From JB111 sp049856175 (lineage in GTDB: Bacteria > Actinomycetota > Actinomycetes > Actinomycetales > Actinomycetaceae), in assembly GCF_049856175.1 (NCBI RefSeq), contig NZ_JBNDNA010000003.1, positions 192,203 through 256,202 on the forward strand: a stretch of 64,000 nt of DNA, read 5' to 3'. The position numbers and the translations under genes are program-made. The notes under the pieces were generated by a model that searched no databases, was not told where the DNA came from, and saw only the letters and a program-made list of their open reading frames with translations. This document shows, piece after piece, positions 7,790 through 16,116 of the stretch (its first letter is position 1; each line of letters begins with the position of its first letter).

Positions 7790-8667
7790 TGACCACGACA
7801 CCTGACGTGAGCACCGGCGCCCCGATGGGGGCCTCGGCACCGACCCCGCCGGCCAGGCGGCGGAAGAAGAAGGGTCGGCCGCTGTGGCTGAAGATCGTCA
7901 TCGCGCTCGCGCTGCCGATCGCTCTCATCGCCGCCTGGTGGTTCCTCTCCGCGGGCTCCACGAACCCGTTCTTCCCGTCCCTGGAACGCATCATCAGCGA
8001 GTTCCGGCCGACGTGGCTCGACGAGCGCGGCACCGGTCGGCGCATCTTCACCGACGTGATCCCCTCGGTCGAGCGACTGCTCATCGGCTACGGGTTCGCC
8101 GTCGTCGTGGGCATCCTGCTGGGCATGATGATCGGGTCCTCGCCGAGGCTGCGGGCGTTCCTCGAGCCCACGCTGGAGTTCTTCCGGGCTATCCCGCCGC
8201 CGGTGCTGGTCCCGGTCCTCATGCTGTTCCTGGGCATCCGGGACCCGATGAAGATCTTCGTCATCGCGATGGGCTGCATGTGGCCGATCCTGCTCAACAC
8301 CATCGAGGGCGTGCGCGGCGTGGACGAGCTGCTGCGTGACACCTCCCGCGTCTACCGGCTGCGGCCGCAGACGCGGATCGCCACGCTGCTCCTGCGCGGT
8401 GCGAGCCCGCAGATCATGGCCGGGGCACGGCAGGCGCTGTCGATCGGGATCATCCTCATGGTGATCTCGGAGATGTTCGCCGCGAACAACGGCCTCGGCT
8501 TCACCATCGTGCAGTTCCAGCGGAGCTTCGCGATCCCCCAGATGTGGACCGGCATCATCCTGCTCGGAGTCGTCGGCGTCATCCTGTCCCTGATCTTCCG
8601 TGTCGTCGAGCACTTCGTGCTGTCCTGGTACACCGGCCTGCGCCGGGCCCAGCGAGGAGGTAACTGA
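7789..8667 (+). CDS. ABC transporter permease, NitT/TauT type (second)
   Basis: A 292-residue second permease of the same family. It begins with a longer Pro/Lys-rich cytoplasmic head (PARRRKKKGRP) and a first helix at about residues 37-55, then the typical core including GFAVVVGILLGMMIG, FFRAIPPPVLVPVLMLFLGI and GVRGVDELLRDTSRVYRL. Two different permeases suggest a heterodimeric channel. The gene overlaps both neighbours by one base (TGATG type), so the subunits are made at equal levels from one mRNA. Confidence 0.9.
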   Translation: MTTTPDVSTGAPMGASAPTPPARRRKKKGRPLWLKIVIALALPIALIAAWWFLSAGSTNPFFPSLERIISEFRPTWLDERGTGRRIFTDVIPSVERLLIGYGFAVVVGILLGMMIGSSPRLRAFLEPTLEFFRAIPPPVLVPVLMLFLGIRDPMKIFVIAMGCMWPILLNTIEGVRGVDELLRDTSRVYRLRPQTRIATLLLRGASPQIMAGARQALSIGIILMVISEMFAANNGLGFTIVQFQRSFAIPQMWTGIILLGVVGVILSLIFRVVEHFVLSWYTGLRRAQRGGN

Positions 8668-9623
8668 TGTCCACCCACCGCGCCGAACGCGGCACCGAGA
8701 TCCTCACGGTGACCAACCTCAACAAGGTCTACGGCTCCGGCCCCGACGCCAACGAGGCGATCCGTGACATCTCCTTCTCGCTCAAGGCCGGCGAGATGGT
8801 CTGCATCGTCGGCCCGTCGGGCGCCGGCAAGACCACGCTCCTGCGGTCGATCGCAGGACTCCTGCCGCCCACCAGCGGGAACCTGGTCATGGAGGGCGAC
8901 ACGATCAACGCCCCGCCCAAGGGCATGGCGGTCGTCTTCCAGGAGTACGCGCGCTCGCTGTTCCCGTGGCTGACGGTCTACAAGAACGTCGAGCTGCCGC
9001 TCAAGGAGCGGGGGATGCCCAAGGCGGAGCGCAAGGAGAAGGTCACCGCGGCCCTGGAGGCGGTCGGCCTGTCCGACGTGCCCCACTCCTACCCGTGGCA
9101 GCTCTCCGGCGGCATGCAGCAGCGCGTCGCCATCGCGCGCGCCGTGGCCTACGAGCCGCACGTGCTGCTGATGGACGAGCCGTTCGCGGCCGTGGACGCG
9201 CAGACCCGCGCCGACCTGGAGGACCTGGTCCGCGAGCTGTGGAGCAGGCTGGGCATGTCGCTGCTGTTCGTCACGCACGACATCGACGAGTCGATCTACC
9301 TCGGCCAGCGTGTCCTGGTGCTCTCCCACCGGCCCACGATCATCCTCGAGGACGTCGTGGTCGACCTGCCCGACGAGCGTTCCCAGCTGGTCACCCGCAA
9401 CGACCCGCGCTTCGCCGAGCTGCGCACGCACGTGCACACGCTCGTCCAGAAGGCCAAGAACGGGTACCGGGGCGAGGGGCAGGAGTACATCTACGCCGAG
9501 GGCCGCACCGCGGACCAGCAGGCCGCTGCCGACGCCGAGGCGCACGGGCACGGCACGACAGGGGGTCGTGGGGGCGCCCCGGCGAGCGTCCTCCCCGACG
9601 GTCCGGGCGCCACAGGGTTCTGA
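8667..9623 (+). CDS. ABC transporter ATP-binding protein, NitT/TauT type
   Basis: A 318-residue ATPase subunit. All motifs are intact: Walker A GPSGAGKTTLL, Q-loop VFQEYARSLFPWLT, signature LSGGMQQRVAIARA, Walker B LLMDEPFAAVDAQTR and H-loop FVTHDIDES. The catalytic core matches SsuB/TauB; about 60 extra C-terminal residues end in a Gly/Ala-rich, probably disordered tail. It is the last of the coupled transporter genes. The nearby gentisate genes make an aromatic acid a possible substrate, but this is only a neighbourhood argument. Confidence 0.93.
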   Translation: MSTHRAERGTEILTVTNLNKVYGSGPDANEAIRDISFSLKAGEMVCIVGPSGAGKTTLLRSIAGLLPPTSGNLVMEGDTINAPPKGMAVVFQEYARSLFPWLTVYKNVELPLKERGMPKAERKEKVTAALEAVGLSDVPHSYPWQLSGGMQQRVAIARAVAYEPHVLLMDEPFAAVDAQTRADLEDLVRELWSRLGMSLLFVTHDIDESIYLGQRVLVLSHRPTIILEDVVVDLPDERSQLVTRNDPRFAELRTHVHTLVQKAKNGYRGEGQEYIYAEGRTADQQAAADAEAHGHGTTGGRGGAPASVLPDGPGATGF

Positions 9624-9656
9624 CGGTATGGAACCCGCCACCGTGAACGTCGCCGG

Positions 9657-10940
9657 GTGAAGCCCCGGGACCGCTCCAGCCGCAGGCCCGCCCCCTCCGG
9701 GGCGGGCCTCGGTCTGTTCGTCGCCGCGGTCCTCGTCATCGGGCTCAACCAGCGCCCGGCGATCACGTCGATCCCGCCGGTCCAGGACCGGGTGGCGGCC
9801 GACCTCGGCATGGGACCTGCGCTCACCGGCGCCCTGACGTCCGTCCCGCTGGTGTGCTTCGCCCTTGTCGGGCTCGTCGTCCCGGCCCTCGTCCGCCGGT
9901 TCGGCACCGACCGGACGATGCTCGGCGGGCTGGTACTTCTCGCGGTCGCGGCTGCCGTCCGACCGTGGAGCGGCGTCGTGCTGCTGTTCGCCGGCACCGT
10001 CGCGGTCGGAGCCGCGATCACCGTGGCCAACGTGCTGCAGCCGGTGGTGGTCCGTCGCGACGCGTCCGCCCGGGTCGGCACGCTCATGCCGCTCTCGACC
10101 GCCTCGCTGTCGCTGGGCGCGGCACTCTCCTCGCTCGTGGCCGTCGACGCCGAGCAGCTGCTCGGGTGGCGGACCACGCTGGCCGTGGTGGCGGTGCCGG
10201 CGCTGCTGGCCACGGTGCTGTGGCTGCTGCGCATGCGTGCCGCACGGGCGGACCGCGGGGGAGGCGCGGACAGCGCGGGGGCAGCGCTCGACGTGCTGCC
10301 GCGTGCGGTGCCGGCGGCCGGCGCCCGGCGGCGAACGCCCTGGGCCGAGGGCTCCGCCTGGTGGCTCGCGGCGTACTTCGGGGCCCAGTCCGCGCTCTTC
10401 TACGTGGCGGCCGCGTGGCTGCCCGCGATCCTCGCCGACCGGGCGGGGGCCACCCGGGCCGAGGGCGGGGTCGCGCTCAGCATCTTCTTCCTGGTCGGGA
10501 TCGTCGGGTCGCTCACCAGCCCGCTGATCGCCCGGGCGCTCGGGAGCTACCGGCGGGTCTCGCCCCTCCCGGGGGCGATGTGGATCCTCGCCTCGCTGGG
10601 GCTGCTGCTCGCGCCCCAGCTCTGGCCGCTGTGGGTGGTGATCGCCGGAACCGGCCAGGGGGTCGGCATCAGCACCGCGCTCACCCTCGTCGCGGTACGG
10701 CCGGTCGACGCCGACCACGGCCGGAGCGTGTCCGCCATGGTCCAGTCCGTCGCCTACGCGCTCGCTGCCCTCGGCCCGATCGCCCTGGGCGCGATCTTCG
10801 GACTCTCCGGCGACTGGCTCCCCGGCAGCCTGGTCATCCTCGGGATCGCCGTCGCCCTCGTGGCCATGGGCCTGCCGGCGGCCGCGCCGCACCCGTTGGG
10901 TCTGCCCCGCGGGCACCGGACGGACGACTCGGGTACCTAG
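9657..10940 (+). CDS. MFS transporter, CynX/NimT-like family
   Basis: A 427-residue major facilitator with 12 predicted helices. The first helix region LVIGLNQRPAITSIPPVQDRV carries the N-x-R-P pattern of the CynX (cyanate transporter) group, and FGTDRTMLGGLVLLAVA the loop 2-3 pattern. CynX-group members move small anions or nitroimidazole-like compounds; the substrate here is unknown. The GTG start at 9657 lacks a ribosome binding site and lies 33 bases after the ATPase gene, so it may be read from the same mRNA. Its stop is only 11 bases from the stop of the facing HD gene. Confidence 0.85.
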   Translation: MKPRDRSSRRPAPSGAGLGLFVAAVLVIGLNQRPAITSIPPVQDRVAADLGMGPALTGALTSVPLVCFALVGLVVPALVRRFGTDRTMLGGLVLLAVAAAVRPWSGVVLLFAGTVAVGAAITVANVLQPVVVRRDASARVGTLMPLSTASLSLGAALSSLVAVDAEQLLGWRTTLAVVAVPALLATVLWLLRMRAARADRGGGADSAGAALDVLPRAVPAAGARRRTPWAEGSAWWLAAYFGAQSALFYVAAAWLPAILADRAGATRAEGGVALSIFFLVGIVGSLTSPLIARALGSYRRVSPLPGAMWILASLGLLLAPQLWPLWVVIAGTGQGVGISTALTLVAVRPVDADHGRSVSAMVQSVAYALAALGPIALGAIFGLSGDWLPGSLVILGIAVALVAMGLPAAAPHPLGLPRGHRTDDSGT

Positions 10941-10950
10941 GAGCGGCTAC

Positions 10951-11946
10951 CTAGGTGCCGGGTCGCCGGCCGAGCCGGTCCAGCTCGGCGGCGACGTTGT
11001 GCCTGGCGCGCTCCTCCCACCGCGCACGTCCTTCCGGGGTCGCGAAGATCGTCCCGCGTCCGGTCAGCGCGGTGAGGACCGCCGACCGGCCGGAGGCGAA
11101 CGCCTCGTCGGGGACGTGCGCGTACTCGGCGCGCACGTCGCGCGCGTACCGCTCGTAGCGCACGGGTGACGACGCGAGGATCGCCAGGTCCGCGTCGCCG
11201 AGCAGGGCGGCGTCGCGGTCGGTCCCGTCGTGCTCCGCCGTCGTGAGGACGAGGCGGGCGACCTCGTCGGCGAGGTCGCCCGAGCCGGTCGGGTCGATCG
11301 CGGGCGAGGCGAGCGCGGCCCGGGCGAGCTCGGCGGACGCGCGCTCGTCGTCGGGGGTGCGGCCCTCGTGCACGGCGTCGTGGAACCACGCGGCCAGCTC
11401 GACGGCCACGGTGATCTCGGCCCCGTCCGCGGCGAGCTCGTCGAGGTCGAGGAGGACGGCCTCCAGGTGCCGGAGGTCGTGATAGCGGCGGTGCGGCTCC
11501 TGCCAGCGCTCGAGGAGGTCGCTGCCGAGATCCCGCCACGCCGCGTCGGTGCCGGCGGCCGTCGATGAACCGTCGGTGGGCGCGGCGTCCTCGTCCTCGG
11601 TGGCCGACCGCCGCGCCAGGGCCGAGCCGAGCCGAGCCCACCGCGTGGCGAGCTCCTCGGCGCGCCGGGCGTGCCGCTCGTCCTCCCGGCGCACCCGGCG
11701 GACCCGCAGTCCGGACCGAGCGAGCCTCGTGACCAGTGTGCGACGGTCGACGTGCTTCGCCCCGGCGGCCACGAGCCGATCCAGCGCGCTCGCCGGCACG
11801 TCGTAGTGGTCGAGGTCGAAGGAGCGCGGCGGAAGGCCCTGGTTGCGTGCGAACTCGTGCAGCTCCTCGAGCGAGGTGTCCGAGACGAGGTGCGCCCAGG
11901 TCATCCCATGGGCGGGCCACAACGGGTCGTCCACGAGCAGCGCCAT
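10951..11946 (-). CDS. DUF4031 domain fused to HD phosphohydrolase-like domain
   Basis: A 331-residue two-domain protein. Residues 1-85 match DUF4031 (ALLVDDPLWPAHGMTWAHLVSD, FDLDHYDVPA), a small conserved bacterial domain of unknown function. After an acidic, Ala/Ser-rich linker, residues about 135-330 form an HD-type domain with YHDLRHLEAVLLDLDEL, the metal-binding pair WFHDAV (His189, Asp190) and DADLAILASSPVRYERYARDVRAEY. Such predicted metal-dependent phosphohydrolases have no firm substrate. A related but degenerate paralogue lies at 12495-13622, with a WXG100 gene between. A TAGCAT box six bases before the ATG suggests a leaderless mRNA. Confidence 0.85.
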   Translation of the reverse strand: MALLVDDPLWPAHGMTWAHLVSDTSLEELHEFARNQGLPPRSFDLDHYDVPASALDRLVAAGAKHVDRRTLVTRLARSGLRVRRVRREDERHARRAEELATRWARLGSALARRSATEDEDAAPTDGSSTAAGTDAAWRDLGSDLLERWQEPHRRYHDLRHLEAVLLDLDELAADGAEITVAVELAAWFHDAVHEGRTPDDERASAELARAALASPAIDPTGSGDLADEVARLVLTTAEHDGTDRDAALLGDADLAILASSPVRYERYARDVRAEYAHVPDEAFASGRSAVLTALTGRGTIFATPEGRARWEERARHNVAAELDRLGRRPGT

Positions 11947-11952
11947 GGCCCG

Positions 11953-11958
11953 ATGCTA
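11953..11958 (-). promoter_or_regulatory. -10 box of leaderless DUF4031-HD gene
   Basis: TAGCAT ends six bases before the ATG at 11946, leaving no room for a ribosome binding site. Confidence 0.55.
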
Positions 11959-12068
11959 GGTGCCCACGCCCGTCGGGCGGACTGGTGGGCCCGGCCGCCG
12001 GCCGGGCCCTGGCGCTGCGGCCGTGCTCTGCCGCGTCGGTCAGGGCGCGCGGGCCCTGACGCGCCGCG

Positions 12069-12359
12069 TCACACGGCGAACATGCCGTGAGCCGCCGACT
12101 CCGCCTCGTCGTATCCCCGGGCCGCCGAGTCGAGCGCGAGCGAGATCTGGTCGAGATTGGCCTCGACCTGCGACTGCACGGTGCGCCACTGGTCGGCGCA
12201 CGTGCCGAACGCGACGGACGCCCCGCCGGTCCACGTGCTCTGCAGCGCCACCAGGTGCGCCATCATCGCCGCGACCTCTCCGCGCACCGAGCTCGCCGTC
12301 GTCCGTACCTGCGCGGCCGCCGTGGCGACCTCGCCGCTGTCGACCTGGAACCGTGCCAT
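12069..12359 (-). CDS. Orphan WXG100 (ESAT-6-like) protein
   Basis: A 96-residue helical-hairpin protein of the WXG100 family, substrates of type VII secretion. The two helices flank the turn motif WTG in LQSTWTGGASVAFG near residue 42. No EccC ATPase, partner WXG100 gene or other secretion component lies in the window, so it is an orphan that could form homodimers. A C-terminal Y-x3-D/E secretion signal is suggested by GYDEAE (Tyr, Asp and Glu near residue 84). It lies between two HD-domain paralogues on the same strand. Confidence 0.88.
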   Translation of the reverse strand: MARFQVDSGEVATAAAQVRTTASSVRGEVAAMMAHLVALQSTWTGGASVAFGTCADQWRTVQSQVEANLDQISLALDSAARGYDEAESAAHGMFAV

Positions 12360-12494
12360 GACTACCCCCGTCCCGGCCCCGCCCGCTGCGGGACCACGCG
12401 GGCGACGCTACGAGCGCCGCGCGACGGCCGTGCCGGTCGGGCCGCGACCTGTGGGCAACGAGGGGCCGGACAGGCCTGTGGGGACGGCGCCGGG

Positions 12495-13622
12495 TCAGCG
12501 CCTGCGACGACCGGGGGCATCGTCGGGGCCGCGTTCCATCCCCGAGCGCGCGGCGAGGTCGTTCTCGTCCTCGTCCTCGTGCACACGGCGCGGGCCGGTC
12601 CCCGGCCCGGGACCGCCGCGGGTCCGGGGCCGGGCGAGGATCTCGTCCGGCCCCATCTCGAGGGTCGACGTCGGCGTCGGTCCGGTCGCATGCACCGGAC
12701 CGGGCGGGGGCGTCGGTCCGGTCGCGTGCGCCGGGTCGGGTCCGGGCGCCGGCCCTGGCGTGGGCACCAGCTCGGGTCCGGACGCGGGACCGGCAGCGAC
12801 CACGGGCGCAGAGCCCGGCGGGGGGACCGGAGCGTGATGGAACGTGCCCGGACGGTGCCGGACCGGGGGCACCGGCCCGGGGCCGCCTGCGGCGGCCTCC
12901 GCCGTGGACAGGTCTCCCTCGGGGCCCGAGCCGCCGAGTCCGTCGAGCTCGGCGCGCAGGATCGCGCGCTCGGAGGAGAGGTTCTCCCGTGCCGCGTCCT
13001 CCCAGTCGGCCGCCAGCGGGCTGCCGAAGATGCGGCGCCGGTCGAGCAGGGTCTCGACGATCGCCAGGCGTGCCTGGAGGTAGTGCCGGGCGGGGATGTG
13101 CGCGTACTCGGCCCGCACCGTCTGCCGGTAGGCCTTGTACTCCTGCGGCCGTTTCGCCAGCACCGCCAGGTGGGCGTCGGCCAGGGCGAGCTGGTCGATG
13201 TCCCGCCGGTCGACCTCGTGCCCGCGCAGGTGAGCCACGAGCTCGGCGACCCGGTCCGCCAGGTCGCGCGGCACGCCGAGGCGCACCAGCTCGGTCCGGG
13301 CCACCTCGGCGGACGCGACCTCGTCCTCGCCGGCCGCCCGTCGGTACGCGTGCTCCTCCGCGACCGAGAACACCACCCCGTGGTACCAGGCGGCGAGCCG
13401 CACGACGTCGGGGTGGTGCGTCTCCTCGGCGAGCTCGTCGACCATCTTGAGCACGAACGTGAGGTGGCGCAGGCCGTGGTGGTGTCGTCCGGGGGCCGCC
13501 CACCGCTGAAGCAGGTCCCGGGCGTGGGCCTCGAGGTCGGCGGGCCCGGCGGTCGCTCCCACGGCGGTGGCGCTGCGCACGAACGCGGCCGGGAGCCACT
13601 GGGGAGCGTCGGTGACGCCCAT
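12495..13622 (-). CDS. Degenerate HD-domain protein with Pro-rich tail
   Basis: A 375-residue paralogue of the HD domain at 10951-11946. The alignable part (residues about 8-215) keeps the scaffold (GLRHLTFVLKMVDELAE, YRQTVRAEYAHIPARHYLQARLAIVETLL) but the metal pair is changed: WYHGVV (His81, Gly82) in place of WFHDAV, and HHGLRHL in place of YHDLRHL. It is therefore probably catalytically inactive. The last 150 residues are a Pro/Gly/Thr-rich, low-complexity tail ending in a basic RRRR. A ribosome binding site (GGAGAGAAGG) precedes the ATG, and a TAGCAT box lies at 13683-13688. Function unknown; a binding or regulatory role is possible. Confidence 0.8.
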   Translation of the reverse strand: MGVTDAPQWLPAAFVRSATAVGATAGPADLEAHARDLLQRWAAPGRHHHGLRHLTFVLKMVDELAEETHHPDVVRLAAWYHGVVFSVAEEHAYRRAAGEDEVASAEVARTELVRLGVPRDLADRVAELVAHLRGHEVDRRDIDQLALADAHLAVLAKRPQEYKAYRQTVRAEYAHIPARHYLQARLAIVETLLDRRRIFGSPLAADWEDAARENLSSERAILRAELDGLGGSGPEGDLSTAEAAAGGPGPVPPVRHRPGTFHHAPVPPPGSAPVVAAGPASGPELVPTPGPAPGPDPAHATGPTPPPGPVHATGPTPTSTLEMGPDEILARPRTRGGPGPGTGPRRVHEDEDENDLAARSGMERGPDDAPGRRRR

Positions 13623-13833
13623 GGGTGCAGCCTTCTCTCCGGTCGGGTACCTCGTGCACGGACGGTGCGGTCCGCGCGGACGATGCTAGTCACGCCCGCA
13701 CCCGGTGCGGGCCCGCGTTCGCTCCAGGTCGTGCGGACGGCGCGTCGGGCTGCCGCCTCGCGACGTCCGGGCGGCGCCGGGCGACGAGAGCCACCCGACG
13801 TCCCCTCGGCCCGACGGCACCGCCGGCGGCCAG

Positions 13834-13839
13834 TAGAGT
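13834..13839 (+). promoter_or_regulatory. -10 box of the leaderless ether-lipid-type operon
   Basis: TAGAGT followed by six bases and then the GTG start of the acyl-CoA reductase gene; no ribosome binding site is present, so transcription probably starts at the G of GTG. Confidence 0.6.
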
Positions 13840-13845
13840 GCCAGC

Positions 13846-16116
13846 GTGACTGAACCGTTGGACGGGGCCCACGTCCTCATCACCGGCGCGACCGGATTCG
13901 TCGGCCAGGCCGTGCTCGAGAGACTCCTCTCGGGGTACCCGACCACGCGTATGACGCTGCTCGTGCGCGCGCGCGGAGAGATCAGCGGGGCCGAGCGCAT
14001 CCGCCGGCTCACCCGCAAGCCGGTGTTCGCCTCCTGGCGGGAGAGCGTGGGGGCCGAGGGCGTGGAGCAGGCGCTCGCCGAGCGGGTCGCCGTCGTCGAG
14101 GGTGACCTCGGCAGCGTCCCGGACCTGCCGGGCGACCTCGACGTCGTCGTGCACTCCGCCTCGACCGTCTCGTTCGACCTGCCGATCGACGAGGCGTTCG
14201 CCTCGAACGTCGCCGGCCCGGTCGCGCTCTACGACGCGATCGCCGCATCGGGCTCCGACCCGCACGTCGTGCACGTCTCCACCTCCTACGTCGCCGGCCT
14301 GCGCAAGGGGGTCTCGGAGGAGACGTCCCTCGAGCACGACGTCGACTGGCGGGCCGAGCTGGACGCCTCCCGCGTGGCCCGCACGCGCGCCGACCACGCC
14401 TCGCGCGACGCCGACCGGCTCGCCGAGGTCCTCAAGCGGGCGACCAGGGAGCACGGACGGGCCGGCGCGCAGGCGGTCTCGGCCGCCGCCGAGGAGGCGC
14501 GCGAGGACTCCGTGCGTGACGAGCTCGTCGCCGCGGGCCGGAACCGCGCCCTGACGCTCGGATGGCCGGACGTCTACACGTTCACCAAGGCGCTCGGGGA
14601 GCGGGTGGCCGAGACCCGGTGGGGCGCGGAGCACCGCCTGTCCGTCGTGCGCCCCACCATCATCGAGTCCGCCTTCCGGCACCCCTACCCGGGCTGGATC
14701 GACGGCTTCAAGGTCGCCGACCCGCTCATCGCCGCCTACGGGCGCGGGCTGCTGCCGGAGTTCCCGGCGCTCGCCGACACCGTCCTCGACGTCATCCCGG
14801 TGGACTTCGTCGTCGGGGCCATCCTCGCGGCGGCTGCGGCGCCCCCGGAGCGGGGCGCGCCCGCGTACTACCAGGTGGGCTCCGGCCTGACGAACCCCCT
14901 GCGGTTCGGCCGCCTGTACAGCCTGGTGCGCGAGTACTTCCAGGACCACCCGCTCTCCGACGCCGAGGGTGAGCAGGTCACGGTCCCCACCTGGTCGTTC
15001 CCGCACGGACGGGCCGTCGAGCGCGGCCTCGGCCGCCGCGAGCGCCTCGTCCAGCTCGCCGACCGCGCGGTCTCCGCGCTGCCCGGCTCCCCGCGGTCGC
15101 GCAGCTGGTCCTCGACCCTGTACAAGGCCGGCCGCGACCTGCGCACGTTGCGCAAGTTCACCGAGCTCTACCAGCCCTACACGCAGACCGAGGTGATCTT
15201 CGACGACCGCCGCACGCGCGAGCTGCACCACTCGCTGCCCGAGGAGCGGCGGGCCGAGCACGGGTTCGACGTCGCCGCGATCGACTGGCAGGTGTACCTC
15301 CAGGAGGTGCACATCCCGAACGTGCCCGGCCTCATGCGCGAGCGCCGCGCGGCGTCGCAGGGCGTGCGCCCGACCGCCGGTGCGGACCTCGCCCGGCGTG
15401 AGGACGTCGTCGCCGTGTTCGACCTGCAGCGGACGATCGCCCGCTCGACGCCGGTCGAGCACCTCCTGTGGGCCGAGCTCACCGCGAAGTCCCCGGGCTC
15501 CTGGCCCCGCTCGGTCCTCGAGGTGGTCTCGAAGGCCCCGGGCTTCCTCACCGCCGACCGGCACGACCGCGGCGAGTTCATCCGCTCGGTGATGCGCCGC
15601 TACGAGGGCGTGCCCGACGCGCGGATGCGGGCGCTCGTCCAGGAGCGACTCGCCCCGTCGCTGCGCGCCAACCTGCACTCCGAGGCGCTCGCCCGCATCG
15701 CCGAGCACCGCGCCGCGGGCCACCGCACCGTGCTGGTCACCGGCGAGATCGACGTGTTCGTCGAGCCCCTGCACGACCTGTTCGACCACATCGTCGCCGG
15801 TCGCATGGAGGTCGACGACGACGGACGCTGGACCGGGCACCTCGAGGTCTCTCCGCTCGTGGGCGAGACACGGGCCGCCTGGCTCCACCGCACGGCGCGC
15901 GAGCACGGCTGGGACCTGTCGGGCTCCTTCGCGTACGGCGACGCCTACGCCGACCGCCCGTGGCTCGAGGTCGTGGGCAACCCCACCGCGGTCAACCCCG
16001 ACGCCGCGCTGTACGCGTTCGCGCGGGCCCGGCGCTGGCCGGTGGTCAGCTGGACCGGCACCGCCGAGTCCCGGCTCGCGCCGGTGTGGCGCGCCGTGCG
16101 GGGGACGCGGTCGTGA
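13846..16116 (+). CDS. Fatty acyl-CoA reductase-like enzyme with C-terminal HAD domain
   Basis: A 756-residue two-domain protein. The N-terminal part is an extended short-chain reductase of the male-sterility/FAR family: nucleotide motif VLITGATGFVGQAVLERLL at residue 9, VVHSASTVSFDLPIDEAFASNV, and the catalytic Tyr244-x3-Lys248 in YTFTKALGE. Such enzymes reduce long-chain acyl-CoA to the aldehyde or fatty alcohol with NADPH. The C-terminal part (from about residue 520) is a HAD-IB phosphatase fold, but motif I reads VFDLQRTI (Asp526, Gln528 instead of the second Asp), while motif IV (FAYGDAYADRPWLEVVGNP) is kept, so phosphatase activity is doubtful. First gene of a four-gene coupled operon; it would supply the fatty alcohol for ether-bond formation. 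Confidence 0.85.
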   Translation: MTEPLDGAHVLITGATGFVGQAVLERLLSGYPTTRMTLLVRARGEISGAERIRRLTRKPVFASWRESVGAEGVEQALAERVAVVEGDLGSVPDLPGDLDVVVHSASTVSFDLPIDEAFASNVAGPVALYDAIAASGSDPHVVHVSTSYVAGLRKGVSEETSLEHDVDWRAELDASRVARTRADHASRDADRLAEVLKRATREHGRAGAQAVSAAAEEAREDSVRDELVAAGRNRALTLGWPDVYTFTKALGERVAETRWGAEHRLSVVRPTIIESAFRHPYPGWIDGFKVADPLIAAYGRGLLPEFPALADTVLDVIPVDFVVGAILAAAAAPPERGAPAYYQVGSGLTNPLRFGRLYSLVREYFQDHPLSDAEGEQVTVPTWSFPHGRAVERGLGRRERLVQLADRAVSALPGSPRSRSWSSTLYKAGRDLRTLRKFTELYQPYTQTEVIFDDRRTRELHHSLPEERRAEHGFDVAAIDWQVYLQEVHIPNVPGLMRERRAASQGVRPTAGADLARREDVVAVFDLQRTIARSTPVEHLLWAELTAKSPGSWPRSVLEVVSKAPGFLTADRHDRGEFIRSVMRRYEGVPDARMRALVQERLAPSLRANLHSEALARIAEHRAAGHRTVLVTGEIDVFVEPLHDLFDHIVAGRMEVDDDGRWTGHLEVSPLVGETRAAWLHRTAREHGWDLSGSFAYGDAYADRPWLEVVGNPTAVNPDAALYAFARARRWPVVSWTGTAESRLAPVWRAVRGTRS

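Noticed and set aside
9628..9660. Ten-codon ORF ending as GTGA on the CynX-type MFS start
   Set aside because: No ribosome binding site and no good -10 box; a chance overlap is likely at this length.
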